52,941 bases of DNA, from assembly GCA_023483915.1 (NCBI GenBank), contig JAMDEO010000097.1, positions 1 to 52,941 on the forward strand, read 5' to 3'. The position numbers and the translations under genes were made by a program. How positions within the stretch are numbered: position 1 is the first letter of the stretch; the number at the start of each line of letters is the position of its first letter. This document shows positions 43,010 to 51,752 of the stretch, piece after piece. Source of the DNA: Actinomycetota bacterium. Its GTDB lineage: Bacteria; Actinomycetota; Thermoleophilia; RBG-16-64-13. The notes under the pieces are model-generated. The model saw only the letters and a program-made list of their open reading frames with translations, was not told the origin of the DNA and did no database searches.

Positions 43010-43789
43010 ATGTCATCGCGCATCGTGATTGAAGAACGCAGAACGGGTGTAGCAATTACCCGCTTCGACGTGCAGCAAAGGGCCCAGCACCTTCTTCTAA
43101 TAGCGTCGTTCTTTGTGCTGGCCATAACTGGCCTTCCCCTCAAGTACAGTGAGTGGGCCGCCAGCGCCTGGTGGATGGGAGTGTGGCACGGCGTCGACAA
43201 CGTGAGAGCGGTGCATCATTATGCGGCCTGGATCATGATTGCCGTCTGTGCCTACCACCTGATGTACATCATGGTCAGCCGGCCCTTCTCCACCGCGGTC
43301 CTGCCCAAGCCGCAGGACGTCAAGGACTTCATCCAAGACATCAAGCACACTTTCCACTTGAGCAAAGAACCGCCGAAATACGATAGATTCAGCTACCGGA
43401 ACAAAGCAGCCTATTGGTTGGTCTACCCCGGAGCGCTCACCGTAATAGTCACCGGCCTGATCCTGCTCTACCCTACTCAGGCCACCGCTCACCTGCCCGG
43501 CTGGACCCTCCCATTGGCTCTGATGGTCCATAGCGACGCAGCTATCTTGGCCATCGGGTGGATCGTGATGGTGCACATGTACTTTGCCCACTTCTCCCGG
43601 CACACGATCCCGTTCGACAAGTCCGTCCTGACGGGCAAAGTCCCCATCGAGCGCTACAGGGAGGAGTTCCCCCTGGAATACGCTAGGATCGTGGCCTCCG
43701 AAAAGATACCGGCGCCTTCCCGCAGGAAGATACAGAAGCCCGTGTGGGAAGACGAAGTAGAGTTCGAGGAGGCAGCGGAGGAAGACTAG
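43010..43789 (+). CDS. Membrane cytochrome b, b561/formate-dehydrogenase-gamma type (paralog B)
   Basis: 259 residues, clearly paralogous to 38650-39465 (shared FDVQQRAQH-type start, AVHHYAAW, LMVHSDAAILAIGW, MVHMYFAHF, TGKVPIERYREE). The His positions for two b hemes are kept. The C-terminal tail is acidic (EDEVEFEEAAEED) and differs from paralog A. It follows heptaheme B by 3 nt. The kept pairing of c7 and b in both modules indicates they work as complexes. Confidence 0.88.
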   Translation: MSSRIVIEERRTGVAITRFDVQQRAQHLLLIASFFVLAITGLPLKYSEWAASAWWMGVWHGVDNVRAVHHYAAWIMIAVCAYHLMYIMVSRPFSTAVLPKPQDVKDFIQDIKHTFHLSKEPPKYDRFSYRNKAAYWLVYPGALTVIVTGLILLYPTQATAHLPGWTLPLALMVHSDAAILAIGWIVMVHMYFAHFSRHTIPFDKSVLTGKVPIERYREEFPLEYARIVASEKIPAPSRRKIQKPVWEDEVEFEEAAEED

Positions 43790-43805
43790 GCTGCGGACTG
43801 GTCTA

Positions 43806-44501
43806 TCATCGGCCCGCGCTGCACGCAGAGATAGTCTCTGGGAAAGTGCAACGGCCATCACGAATGTTGATGACGCGATTGGCCACGAGCCGCGACTCGA
43901 GATTGTGCGTCACCATCACCACGGCGTGGCCGGCGCGCGCGAGCTCCCGTAATAGCTCCAGGACCAGCTGCCCGCTCTCGGTATCGAGGCTGCCGGTTGG
44001 CTCATCGGCAAGAATTACGGGCGGATCGTTCACGATGGCCCGGGCTATAGCAACCCTGCCCTGCTCACCCCCCGAAAGCTCGGAGGGAAGTCGCGCGGCC
44101 TTCTTCGCGTCCAGGCCCAGCTGCTCCAAAGCGTGTAGTGCTTTGCCGCGCTTGTCCGGCATCTTCAAGATGGCCAGCGGCAGCATGACGTTCTCAATGG
44201 CAGTCAGATAAGGCAACAGCTCCAACTGCTGGAAGACAAACCCGATGTATTCCCGGCGTAAGTCCGCTTGTCGCTCCTGTGAAAGCCCATAGACGTCTAT
44301 CCCGTCGATTGTGACGGTACCGGTGGTAGGAGGGTTCATAGCCCCGAGAATAGAGAGCAGGGTCGACTTGCCGGAGCCTGACGGCCCCATTATAGCAACG
44401 AAATCCCCCCCCTTCACCTCAAGGCTTACTTCAGCAAGCGCGACGACGCGGCCGGGGCCGGCCGGTCCATATTCCTTGCCTATCTGGGCAACAGAAAGCA
44501 T
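43806..44501 (-). CDS. ABC transporter ATP-binding protein (MacB/LolD type)
   Basis: 231 residues. Walker A GPSGSGKSTLL, Q-loop VFQQLELLPYLT, signature LSGGEQGRVAIARAI, Walker B VILADEPTGSLD, H-loop VTHNLES. This subtype works with FtsX/MacB-like permeases, two of which are encoded just upstream. AGGAAGG precedes the ATG. It is the last gene of the DUF2318-permease-ATPase unit and converges on cytochrome b paralog B. Confidence 0.93.
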   Translation of the reverse strand: MLSVAQIGKEYGPAGPGRVVALAEVSLEVKGGDFVAIMGPSGSGKSTLLSILGAMNPPTTGTVTIDGIDVYGLSQERQADLRREYIGFVFQQLELLPYLTAIENVMLPLAILKMPDKRGKALHALEQLGLDAKKAARLPSELSGGEQGRVAIARAIVNDPPVILADEPTGSLDTESGQLVLELLRELARAGHAVVMVTHNLESRLVANRVINIRDGRCTFPETISACSAGR

Positions 44502-44511
44502 TCGACCTTCC

Positions 44512-45678
44512 TTATAGTTTTCGCAGCGCGATAGCGGGATCCAGGCGCGCAGCCATCAATGCCGGGTACACCGTGGCGATCGCGGCCAGCACGATGGCCA
44601 GCAATGCACCTCCAACAATCACCGGGATACTCGCCGCGAAGTTGAGATCCAGGCTGGGGATAATCTTCGGCCCGTACAGCGCACCGAGAACTCCTAGAGC
44701 GATACCCACTGCAGCAGCAACGGCGCTCAACAACAGAGACTCGCGGAACATCAGGCCCATCACGTCACGGGCTCTGAAACCAAGGGCCCGTAACACACCG
44801 ATCTCCTTCTGCCGCTCGCGCACCTCAGTCAACATGGTCAACACCACGATGAGTGTAGCGATGAGGATAATGAGGATAGTGGCCCCCAGACCAATGCTGG
44901 CAAGAGAGGAATTCGCTCGAGCATTGAACTCCAGGCTCTTCTTGACCGAGCGCACGTCTACTCCGGGGACTGCCTCTTGGATCTCGCGCCCGACCTGCTC
45001 CACCATCCCTGAATCGGTTACGGCCACTTCGATCATGTTAGGCGCGGCATTCGCTCCTGCAGCCTCGGCCAGCGCCGCACGATCCATTATGACTGCGTTG
45101 TCCTCTTCACCGCCCGTTTCCTGCAGCACTCCGCTCACGACGAATTGCTTCCCTCCGATTCTCAGGGAGGTCCCCGTATCAGCTCGGAGCTTGTTCCGTG
45201 CCTTCAGACCAAGAAGCACTTGGTCGCCCCCCGCCGGGAGGGTACCCTCAACCTTCCACCATGGTTTCACCCGGGCACTGGAAGCTACGTCGGTGCCGAT
45301 GGCAAGGTAATCCGCCCCGGAGATGTTCACCGCACGCAGCACGACCGGGAGCACTGCGGCCAGGGACTTTTTGGACTTGATGTTCTGCACCCGGGTGACG
45401 GCCGAGGGATCGAGAAGTGCCATCTGTGCCGACCCGGCCGTGGCCACTGTGACCCCGCCATACTCCAGTGACAGCTGCGGGTTCTGGGGAATCACGATCA
45501 GACTGGCGCCGTACCGGGCAAGACGCCCATCGAGAGTGGTCCGCAAAGAGAAGGTCAGAGACATCACCGCTACGAAGGCCGCGACGGCCGTCGCCAAGCC
45601 TAGGATGATGAGGACACTCTTCCCTTTGTGCCGCACGAGATGCGCCAAGGCGATGTTGTTCAGCCCCATGCCCTCCAT
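44512..45678 (-). CDS. FtsX-like ABC transporter permease 1
   Basis: 388 residues: an N-terminal helix (VLIILGLATAVAAFVAVMSL), a large extracytoplasmic domain (about 45-265), then three C-terminal helices with the FtsX signature VRERQKEIGVLRALGFRARDVMGL. 5 nt after permease 2. MacB-type mechanotransmission rather than classical import is typical of the fold; the cluster context points to iron handling (see the DUF2318 gene). Confidence 0.9.
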   Translation of the reverse strand: MEGMGLNNIALAHLVRHKGKSVLIILGLATAVAAFVAVMSLTFSLRTTLDGRLARYGASLIVIPQNPQLSLEYGGVTVATAGSAQMALLDPSAVTRVQNIKSKKSLAAVLPVVLRAVNISGADYLAIGTDVASSARVKPWWKVEGTLPAGGDQVLLGLKARNKLRADTGTSLRIGGKQFVVSGVLQETGGEEDNAVIMDRAALAEAAGANAAPNMIEVAVTDSGMVEQVGREIQEAVPGVDVRSVKKSLEFNARANSSLASIGLGATILIILIATLIVVLTMLTEVRERQKEIGVLRALGFRARDVMGLMFRESLLLSAVAAAVGIALGVLGALYGPKIIPSLDLNFAASIPVIVGGALLAIVLAAIATVYPALMAARLDPAIALRKL

Positions 45679-45683
45679 CCTGG

Positions 45684-46841
45684 TCAGACCTTCCGCAACG
45701 CGACCAAAGGGCTGAGACGGGAAGCCACCCAGGCCGGATATAGGGTCGATATCAAGACAAGGAGAGTTGCGGCACCGATAGCCGCGAAGAGAATCTCCGC
45801 CCTTGGAGCCGACACACCCGAGACACCGGCTGCCACCCGGGCGAAGGGCCCCGAGACAAGCACGGCTAAGAGGACACCCACAAGCGATGCTGCAATGCCG
45901 ATTACGAGGTTCTCGAGGAGCAGCACCTCGATCACATGCCGCTTCCGGAATCCCATCGCCCTGAAGATCCCGATCTCCCCCCTACGGCCGCGAACGGCTC
46001 CCAGAGTGGACGCCAGAATCACCAAACACCCGGCAAGGACCATGAATGTGGAAATCACGATGCTGAACAGACGAAACTGGCCAACAAGGATCTCGCGCGA
46101 CTCGATGGCCTTCCGGAGAGCCGAGACCCGACTGCCCGGAATCGCGGTCGAGATCTGCGCACTGATGTCTTCGATGGGACAGGAACTGCACCATGCAGAC
46201 ACCTCAACGAAGCTCACCTCCTCCTGACGGTTCCACAAGCGTTGAGCTGTCGCCAGGTCCAGAAAAAGGATGTCGTCCTCCTGGGAACCGGTAGGCTGCA
46301 GAACCCCTGCGACGGCGAACTCTTGGCCGCTGACATCGATGGTCGACCCCGGATGTCCACCGAGGCGTGCAGCCGCCCGCGAACCCAGGAGTACGTCCGT
46401 GGCGCCGCCCGGGGTTCGGCCCTCGATCTGCCACCACTTCTTCAATCCCAACTCCTGGTCCCACTGGACCCCTGCCGCCATCAGACTCACGCCCTGGACC
46501 TGGACTAGTTGAAGTAGTTTCGGGGCCACCCGATTGATGTTCTGGCCGTTCTTTATCTTGCGGATGAGGGCGACTTGGTCCATCGTCAGCGGGTGCGCGC
46601 CATAAGTGAGACCTCCTACGCGGACCCCGCCATAGGTCAGTGGGAGTTCCTCGCTGTCGGGCAGAACCGTGATGTTCGCGCCGTATTCGTCCACCTTATT
46701 CGCAAGATCGCCGCTCGCGCTCCGGTTGACGAAGTAGAGAGAAGCGACCACTGCTACAACCGAGGTGATCAAGACGGCAAGCATCAAGGTCCTTGCCCAA
46801 TGCTTCCGCATGTTGCGTAGAGCGACGTTTGACAGACGCAT
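45684..46841 (-). CDS. FtsX-like ABC transporter permease 2, with extracytoplasmic CxxC
   Basis: 385 residues, same layout as permease 1 and probably its heterodimer partner: N-terminal helix TLMLAVLITSVVAVVASLYF, extracytoplasmic domain, and GRRGEIGIFRAMGFRKRHVIEV before the last helices. The outer domain has SAWCSSCPIED, a CxxC pair absent from permease 1, which might exchange disulfides or contact metal with the DUF2318 protein. No clear ribosome-binding site before the ATG. Confidence 0.9.
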   Translation of the reverse strand: MRLSNVALRNMRKHWARTLMLAVLITSVVAVVASLYFVNRSASGDLANKVDEYGANITVLPDSEELPLTYGGVRVGGLTYGAHPLTMDQVALIRKIKNGQNINRVAPKLLQLVQVQGVSLMAAGVQWDQELGLKKWWQIEGRTPGGATDVLLGSRAAARLGGHPGSTIDVSGQEFAVAGVLQPTGSQEDDILFLDLATAQRLWNRQEEVSFVEVSAWCSSCPIEDISAQISTAIPGSRVSALRKAIESREILVGQFRLFSIVISTFMVLAGCLVILASTLGAVRGRRGEIGIFRAMGFRKRHVIEVLLLENLVIGIAASLVGVLLAVLVSGPFARVAAGVSGVSAPRAEILFAAIGAATLLVLISTLYPAWVASRLSPLVALRKV

Positions 46842-46881
46842 CGCGTGCGGGCCGAGTCAGAAGTTCCTGGTCACCGGCCTT

Positions 46882-47535
46882 CTAGGCGCGCGGAACCCAG
46901 CTCTCAAGAACGTCCGTCGCCACATTCACGTTGTCTCCCTGAACGACCGTGGTGAGTTCCTTCGGAGGATAAGATTGGCAACCCCCGCTCTTCCCCTCGA
47001 GCGTGTTGAGGTCCCAGTGCGTGAAGCACGTGTTGCAGACGAGATCATTTCCCTCTATGTGGAACTCATACGAATGGCAGGGCTCGCACAAAGAGCTGGC
47101 CACAACCAAGCGCCCGCTTGGAGCGACATAGGCCAGAACCGGAAGAGCGTTGCCGGCAATGTCGTTGTAGCCGGCGGGCATCGGATCGTCACGGTGATAA
47201 AGGACCCCCACGATCTTCTTCGCCTGGAGCTCAGAGACGGGAATCTGCAGATTCCCCCCCGTGACAGACGCCGTTTGTAGGGTGGTCATCGCTACGGGCC
47301 CGCCGCCGTAGTCGGCGCCACCCTGTACGACCGTCGGGCCACCCACCGCGGGAGTGTTTGTGGCCAAACGCACTCCGAAGAATGCTCCTACGGCTACAAC
47401 CACCACCGCCAACCCGATGATAACCGTCTTTTTTACCGGGAACCGACCCTCTTTCTCGAATCTCTCGCGTTTCGTCAGCTGGGCCGGCGCCTTCTTTCTT
47501 GGCGTGACGCTGGCCGGCGTCTTCTTCGTTGGCAT
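46882..47535 (-). CDS. DUF2318 membrane-anchored Cys-rich protein (iron-uptake-associated)
   Basis: 217 residues: basic cytoplasmic start, one membrane helix (TVIIGLAVVVVAVGAFFGVRL), then an outer domain ending in the DUF2318 signature: SSLCEPCHSYEFHIEGNDLVCNT-CFTHWDL and GKSGGCQSYPPKEL (split here; five Cys plus CH). The domain recurs with FTR1/p19-type iron systems and with two FtsX permeases plus an ATPase, for example Campylobacter jejuni Cj1660-Cj1663 (from memory). CEPCH also fits the CXXCH heme pattern. AGAGG lies before the ATG. Confidence 0.87.
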   Translation of the reverse strand: MPTKKTPASVTPRKKAPAQLTKRERFEKEGRFPVKKTVIIGLAVVVVAVGAFFGVRLATNTPAVGGPTVVQGGADYGGGPVAMTTLQTASVTGGNLQIPVSELQAKKIVGVLYHRDDPMPAGYNDIAGNALPVLAYVAPSGRLVVASSLCEPCHSYEFHIEGNDLVCNTCFTHWDLNTLEGKSGGCQSYPPKELTTVVQGDNVNVATDVLESWVPRA

Positions 47536-47601
47536 GACGTACCTCTGCTGGTCGAGCTGTAAGATCTGTTGACAAGGGGTAAGCCGACAGTGCTGATAAT
47601 C

Positions 47602-47620
47602 ATACTACAGTTTGTAGTAT
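47602..47620. promoter_or_regulatory. BlaI/MecI/CopY-type operator before the DUF2318-ABC operon
   Basis: ATACTACA GTT TGTAGTAT, a perfect 8-bp inverted repeat with 3-nt centre, 67 nt upstream of the DUF2318 ATG. TACTACA...TGTAGTA resembles operators of BlaI-type winged-helix repressors, and a BlaI-like gene lies upstream. On the minus strand the right half merges with TATGAT, a possible -10, so binding would block transcription. Confidence 0.7.
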
Positions 47621-47684
47621 CACGGACGAGCTGGGCCATGAGAAGAGGCGACCCAGGCCTTCGAAGCCACCCGGTCGCGAGCAG

Positions 47685-48632
47685 CTATCGATTACTTACT
47701 TCGAGGCACGTGGAGACGCCGGGACCGCCTGTCAACGTATTACCGGTGACTGAGTAGAGACTCACCCCCAAGAGAGCAAGAATCAGCCCAAGTGCTGCCA
47801 CACCGCAAAGGAGTCGGCGACGGCAGGAGTTGGCGCGGTGATCGTCAACCAGGCACCGCACTCGTTCAAGCGCGAGTTCTTCGTGGGCGAAGGCAGCGCC
47901 GATATGTTGCATCGCAAATGACCTGAAACGCGTCGAGTCGACGAGAAGGCCGGCAACACGGCTCACGCTCGTGGCGACCAAGAGCGTATCGCCTATACGC
48001 CGCGACGCGACGGTGTCTGCAGATATCTCGACATGACGCCGCACCCCGGCCTGAGCCCGGGCAACACCGGGGAAGATGAATAGGGCCCTGTCGATCATTC
48101 GCGACAGCAGCAGAATCAAGTTGTCGTGCCCTGATGCGTGCGCGTCTTCGTGGGCCAGTACAGCCTGGAGTTCCTCGGAAGATAGAGCTTCCCGCAGCCC
48201 CTTGGAGACTAGGACGATGGGATGCAGGAAGCCGACCGTCAATGCGAAGACCTCCCGGTCGGCCGCTTCGTATACCGGACGGGACAGCGAGGTCGCGATA
48301 GGTAGAGCTCGGGTCAGAACCGCGCGTCTTACTCGTCGACTGGCTCGCACAGACACTAGCCCGGTCCACGCCATTCTTGTAACGAGCCAGGCCAACCCGG
48401 CCGCGACCAAGGACCACATGCTGAATGAGACCCACATTGGAAGGGCATGGATGCAGTGGGTCCCGTGAACGCAGGCGGTCCCCAGAAAGCCGGCGAACGA
48501 TTCCGGCGCCAGAAAAAGAAGCAAGAAGATCGACAACCCCAATACCAATCCCGCCAGGCACGCAAGGACGCTGAAATAGACCCAGACCATGGCCCTGTGA
48601 TCGATTGCAGGTTCGACAAACCGGCGGACCAA
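47685..48632 (-). CDS. M56/BlaR1-like membrane metalloprotease, start uncertain
   Basis: Three to five membrane helices and the zinc motif VLAHEDAHASGHDN (HEXXH-like HEDAH), with the later Glu in EISADTVAS. Such proteases cleave BlaI-type repressors on signal. 315 residues from the TTG at 48632, but this start omits the first helix: the frame is open from 48710 and encodes VIVGLALLFASLSLLAAAPF without ATG, GTG or TTG. A CTG at 48674, 2 nt after the blaI-like stop, is the best alternative. No penicillin-binding sensor domain is present, so the signal is not a beta-lactam. Confidence 0.82.
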   Translation of the reverse strand: MVRRFVEPAIDHRAMVWVYFSVLACLAGLVLGLSIFLLLFLAPESFAGFLGTACVHGTHCIHALPMWVSFSMWSLVAAGLAWLVTRMAWTGLVSVRASRRVRRAVLTRALPIATSLSRPVYEAADREVFALTVGFLHPIVLVSKGLREALSSEELQAVLAHEDAHASGHDNLILLLSRMIDRALFIFPGVARAQAGVRRHVEISADTVASRRIGDTLLVATSVSRVAGLLVDSTRFRSFAMQHIGAAFAHEELALERVRCLVDDHRANSCRRRLLCGVAALGLILALLGVSLYSVTGNTLTGGPGVSTCLEVSNR

Positions 48633-48676
48633 GAACGGCGCGGCGGCAAGCAGCGACAGCGAGGCAAAGAGCAGAG

Positions 48677-49105
48677 CTAGACCGACGATGACCTTTCCCG
48701 CCGTTTCTCTTCAATTATCTGAGCGAGCAGGTCGAGTTGTTCGACGTCGTGCTCTGTGACGCTGTCGACGAATTGGGCAAGAACAGCTTTGTCGGCATTG
48801 GCCAGAACGCCGGACATGAAATCCCGAACGACTCCCGCACAGAAGTCCTCGCGCTTGGCGGCTGCCTCATATAGGTACGCACGGCCGACCGGGCGAGACA
48901 TCAGCAGCCCTTTCGCCGCCAGTCTGCCCATCACAGTCATGACAGTTGTGTAGGCGATCTCTCTGCGCTCGAGCAGACACTGGTGCACGTCCTTTACCGA
49001 AACAGTGCCCAGTTCCCAAACGCATTCCATGATTTCGGCCTCGAGATCTCCCATGATCTGTGTGAGGCCGGATCGCGCCCAAGTCCTGGGGTTGGGTTTG
49101 TGCAT
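48677..49105 (-). CDS. BlaI/MecI/CopY-family winged-helix repressor
   Basis: 142 residues. Typical beginning LTQIMGDLEAEIMECVWELG, winged helix VKDVHQCLLERREIAYTTVMTVMGRLAAKGLL, and C-terminal dimer helix ending EHDVEQLDLLAQIIEEK. ATG at 49105 (AAGAAGG close upstream) or GTG at 49117; the longer frame is spurious and overlaps the upstream membrane-protein gene. With the M56 protease next door it forms a repressor-antirepressor pair, probably acting at the operator at 47602-47620. Confidence 0.9.
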   Translation of the reverse strand: MHKPNPRTWARSGLTQIMGDLEAEIMECVWELGTVSVKDVHQCLLERREIAYTTVMTVMGRLAAKGLLMSRPVGRAYLYEAAAKREDFCAGVVRDFMSGVLANADKAVLAQFVDSVTEHDVEQLDLLAQIIEEKRRERSSSV

Positions 49106-49125
49106 GCCCTTCTTCACGGATGAGC

Positions 49126-49500
49126 TCAGGACCCCGCGTCCCCCATATCCGATTGACTCCTCAGACCATGATAGACGTTTTGAGGCGCCCGCGGATCGTG
49201 GGAGGACCCAGGAGGTGGCGGCACCGTTGGTTGCCCAGGCGCAAGTGCGACCGAATGCCGCTTGATCCACCATCGTCCGACTCTGCCGCCCACGTATTGG
49301 GCTCCGGCGAAGGTCACACATGTGAAGGGGATGAACACATACGAGAGATGCGCTTCGTATCGGGCGAGGACGATCAGGATGACCGGCACATGGATTGCGA
49401 GAAACCAGCGCAACGACAATTTGCGGGTGTAGGCACGGTAGAAGCCGAATGGCAGGGTCACGAGCACATCAGCCACGAGTACCACAAACAGACGTATCAA
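49126..49500 (-). CDS. Small membrane protein, unknown function
   Basis: 124 residues with about three membrane helices (LFVVLVADVLVTLPFGFY, WFLAIHVPVILIVLARY, VFIPFTCVTFAGAQYV) and a Pro-rich tail. TTG start at 49500 has GGAGGA about 9 nt upstream. It lies directly before the BlaI-like gene and probably heads that transcript. I recognise no family. Confidence 0.55.
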   Translation of the reverse strand: MIRLFVVLVADVLVTLPFGFYRAYTRKLSLRWFLAIHVPVILIVLARYEAHLSYVFIPFTCVTFAGAQYVGGRVGRWWIKRHSVALAPGQPTVPPPPGSSHDPRAPQNVYHGLRSQSDMGDAGS

Positions 49501-49628
49501 AACAAGCGTCCTCCGCCAGTGACGAACAACCCTGAACTCCCCTCGCCTTCATGGTACCAAAGCTGCGCAAGCTAATCATCATTGTCTTGGTTTCATAGGG
49601 CAAAATAGGTACACTAAGGCACTGCTGC

Positions 49629-49648
49629 GCACACACGTCGGTGTGTGC
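49629..49648 (+). promoter_or_regulatory. Hairpin just before the heme operon
   Basis: GCACACAC GTCG GTGTGTGC, a perfect 8-bp stem with 4-nt loop ending about 20 nt before the chosen ferrochelatase start. It could be an operator, or shape translation initiation. No T-run follows. Confidence 0.45.
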
Positions 49649-49668
49649 CCGAATGCCCTCGACTGGGA

Positions 49669-50580
49669 GTGAAGATAGGCGTTTTACCTGGCATCTTGTT
49701 GCTTGCTCACGGCGGCCCCAGTTCCCTTGAAGACATACCGGCTTTTCTCGAACATATTCGGGGAGGTCGACCGCAATCTGAAGACCTTGTAGATAGGGTA
49801 CGCGAGAAGTACCGTCTCATCGGCGGAGCCTCACCGCTCTCGGAAATTGCCGATCGCACGGCGCGGAAACTCGAGAAAGCCTGCGGACTTCCCGTCTATG
49901 TCGGCATGCTGCATTGGCACCCTCTGCTCGAGGACACCATTTCGCAGATGGCGAGAGATGTGGTCAACCGCGCTCTTGTGATCTGTCTCGTTCCTCACTT
50001 CAGCGAGCTCAGCGTCGGAGGCTACCGCGGCAGGACTGCCTCAGCCATGAATGGGACGGGACTGGCCTTCGATTTCATCGATAGCTGGCACACATTGCCT
50101 CCATATATAAATGGCCTGGCGGATTCCATAGCCGCCTCGTGGAGAGAACTCGGGTCCGATGCTGGAATCGGGAGCCACGTCGTCTTCTCGGCGCACAGCC
50201 TGCCCAAAACGGCGCTCCCCCCCGGCGACCCATACCCGCTGCAACTCCAAGAGACCGCGGAGTGTGTAGCCGCTAGGCTCGGACTTCCTCCGGGAGGGTG
50301 GACTGTAGCCTACCAGAGTGCGAGCGCAAATGGGCAGAGCTGGCTAGGTCCATCCGTTGAACAAATCCTCGTCGAGCTCGCCGATCGAGACATAGACAGG
50401 GTGGTAGTCTGCCCGTTTGGTTTCGTGATCGATCAGGTAGAGATTCTTTATGATTTGGATATCATCATGAAGCAAAGAGCCGGGGATTTGGGCATCAGTG
50501 CAGTGCGAGCTCCGGTTCTGAACGACGGCTCTGCCATGATCGACAGTCTTGAACTGCTCGTCGAACAGTGGAGGGGATGA
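49669..50580 (+). CDS. cpfC: Ferrochelatase, probably coproporphyrin type
   Basis: Inserts Fe2+ into a porphyrin. 303 residues: ILLLAHGGPSSLEDIPAFLEHIRGGR, KYRLIGGASPL, active-site His in VVFSAHSLP, and VVCPFGFVIDQVEILYDLDI with the catalytic Glu (the usual D-H-L-E reads D-Q-V-E). Start GTG at 49669 is a compromise; an earlier GTG (49645) lies within the hairpin. In Gram-positives the substrate is usually coproporphyrin III, and the AhbD-like gene that follows (ATGA overlap) uses iron-coproporphyrin III, so cpfC rather than hemH is preferred (inference). Confidence 0.88.
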   Translation: MKIGVLPGILLLAHGGPSSLEDIPAFLEHIRGGRPQSEDLVDRVREKYRLIGGASPLSEIADRTARKLEKACGLPVYVGMLHWHPLLEDTISQMARDVVNRALVICLVPHFSELSVGGYRGRTASAMNGTGLAFDFIDSWHTLPPYINGLADSIAASWRELGSDAGIGSHVVFSAHSLPKTALPPGDPYPLQLQETAECVAARLGLPPGGWTVAYQSASANGQSWLGPSVEQILVELADRDIDRVVVCPFGFVIDQVEILYDLDIIMKQRAGDLGISAVRAPVLNDGSAMIDSLELLVEQWRG

Positions 50581-51752
50581 AGCTGTTGGAGCATAAAGAT
50601 GCATACCCCTGGCCCCGACTCGTTTTCTGGGAGACCACTGCTGCCTGCAATCTAGTCTGTTCTCACTGCCGCCGAACCGACGTAACGGACGAGGTGTCGC
50701 CTGACGACCTGTCTGTTCGTGAGGCTGAAGGCCTGATTGACGAGCTCTCCGGTTGGGGTCGCACCATCCTGGTACTTTCGGGGGGAGAACCACTGCTTAG
50801 GCCCGATATCTTCCACCTCATGAGCTACGCCGGCAAAAGGGGACTCATCGTCGCCCTGGCAACCAACGGGACCCTCATCGACCAGGGCGTGGCCAAGCGC
50901 ATCCGGGAAAGTGGTGTCGATCGCGTGAGCATCTCTTTGGACGGGGCAGATGAGCTGACTCACGACACCTTTCGCCGACTACCGGGATCGTTCCGATCGG
51001 CTATAGCCGGCGCTGAGGCCCTTCGGGCCGCGGGAACCCCCATCCAGATAAATGTCACCGTCGCCAAGCATAACGCGGACCAGCTCGACGAAATGGTGCG
51101 ACTCGCGAAGGGTCTGGAGGCGGCGGCACTACACCTCTTTCTCCTGGTTCCAGTCGGCTGCGGCATGGAGATCGCTGAGGAGCAAACACTGCAGGCCGAC
51201 GCCTATGAGGAAACGCTGAACTGGCTGTACGAGACGGAGCGGCGGGAGCCGGACCTTCAGCTGAAAGCGACATGCGCACCCCATTATTTCCGAGTAGTCC
51301 GCCAGCACCAAGGGATGGGTGTCGATCGTGATGACCCATCTCGCACGACAGGGCCGGGGCATCCGGCCTCCCACGGCGCTGGCCCCGGGCCAGTGGCGCT
51401 CCACGCCAGTACTCGAGGATGTCTGGCGGGTTCTGGGGTCTGCTTTGTCTCCCATTCAGGTAAGATCTACGGCTGTGGATATATGCCTATCGAAGCGGGC
51501 GATCTGAGGCGGAATACACTTGCTGAAATATGGCAGACCAGCGAGCTGTTCGCAGAGCTGAGAGATCCGGGCTGCCTCAAAGGTAAGTGTGGGGTCTGCG
51601 GCTTTCGCAGGGTATGTGGGGGATGCCGGGCAAGGGCCTACGGAAGCACCGGAGACTACCTTGCGGAAGAGCCGTTCTGTGCGTATCAGCCGGGCAGCCG
51701 TTCTGAGCTTCTTTCGACCGTTTCCGAATGCCAGGGGGAGGTTCACACTTGA
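50577..51752 (+). CDS. ahbD: Radical SAM/SPASM heme b synthase, AhbD-like
   Basis: 391 residues. The radical SAM Cys triad is WETTAACNLVCSHCR (CxxxCxxC); GGEPLLRPD and the TIM-barrel SISLDGADE follow. The C-terminal SPASM-type Cys cluster is GYMPIEAGDLRRNTLAEIWQ, CLKGKCGVCGFRRVCGGCRARAYG (overlapping pieces), close to AhbD/NirJ enzymes. AhbD oxidatively decarboxylates iron-coproporphyrin III to heme b without oxygen. A Gly/Pro/His-rich stretch (about 245-275) is variable. Start overlaps the cpfC stop as ATGA; the end overlaps hemA. AhbC is the main alternative, but it would need a siroheme pathway. Confidence 0.85.
   Translation: MKLLEHKDAYPWPRLVFWETTAACNLVCSHCRRTDVTDEVSPDDLSVREAEGLIDELSGWGRTILVLSGGEPLLRPDIFHLMSYAGKRGLIVALATNGTLIDQGVAKRIRESGVDRVSISLDGADELTHDTFRRLPGSFRSAIAGAEALRAAGTPIQINVTVAKHNADQLDEMVRLAKGLEAAALHLFLLVPVGCGMEIAEEQTLQADAYEETLNWLYETERREPDLQLKATCAPHYFRVVRQHQGMGVDRDDPSRTTGPGHPASHGAGPGPVALHASTRGCLAGSGVCFVSHSGKIYGCGYMPIEAGDLRRNTLAEIWQTSELFAELRDPGCLKGKCGVCGFRRVCGGCRARAYGSTGDYLAEEPFCAYQPGSRSELLSTVSECQGEVHT

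Noticed and set aside
49583-49611. TTGTCT-N17-TAGGTA as heme operon promoter
   Set aside because: The -10 match is too weak to claim.
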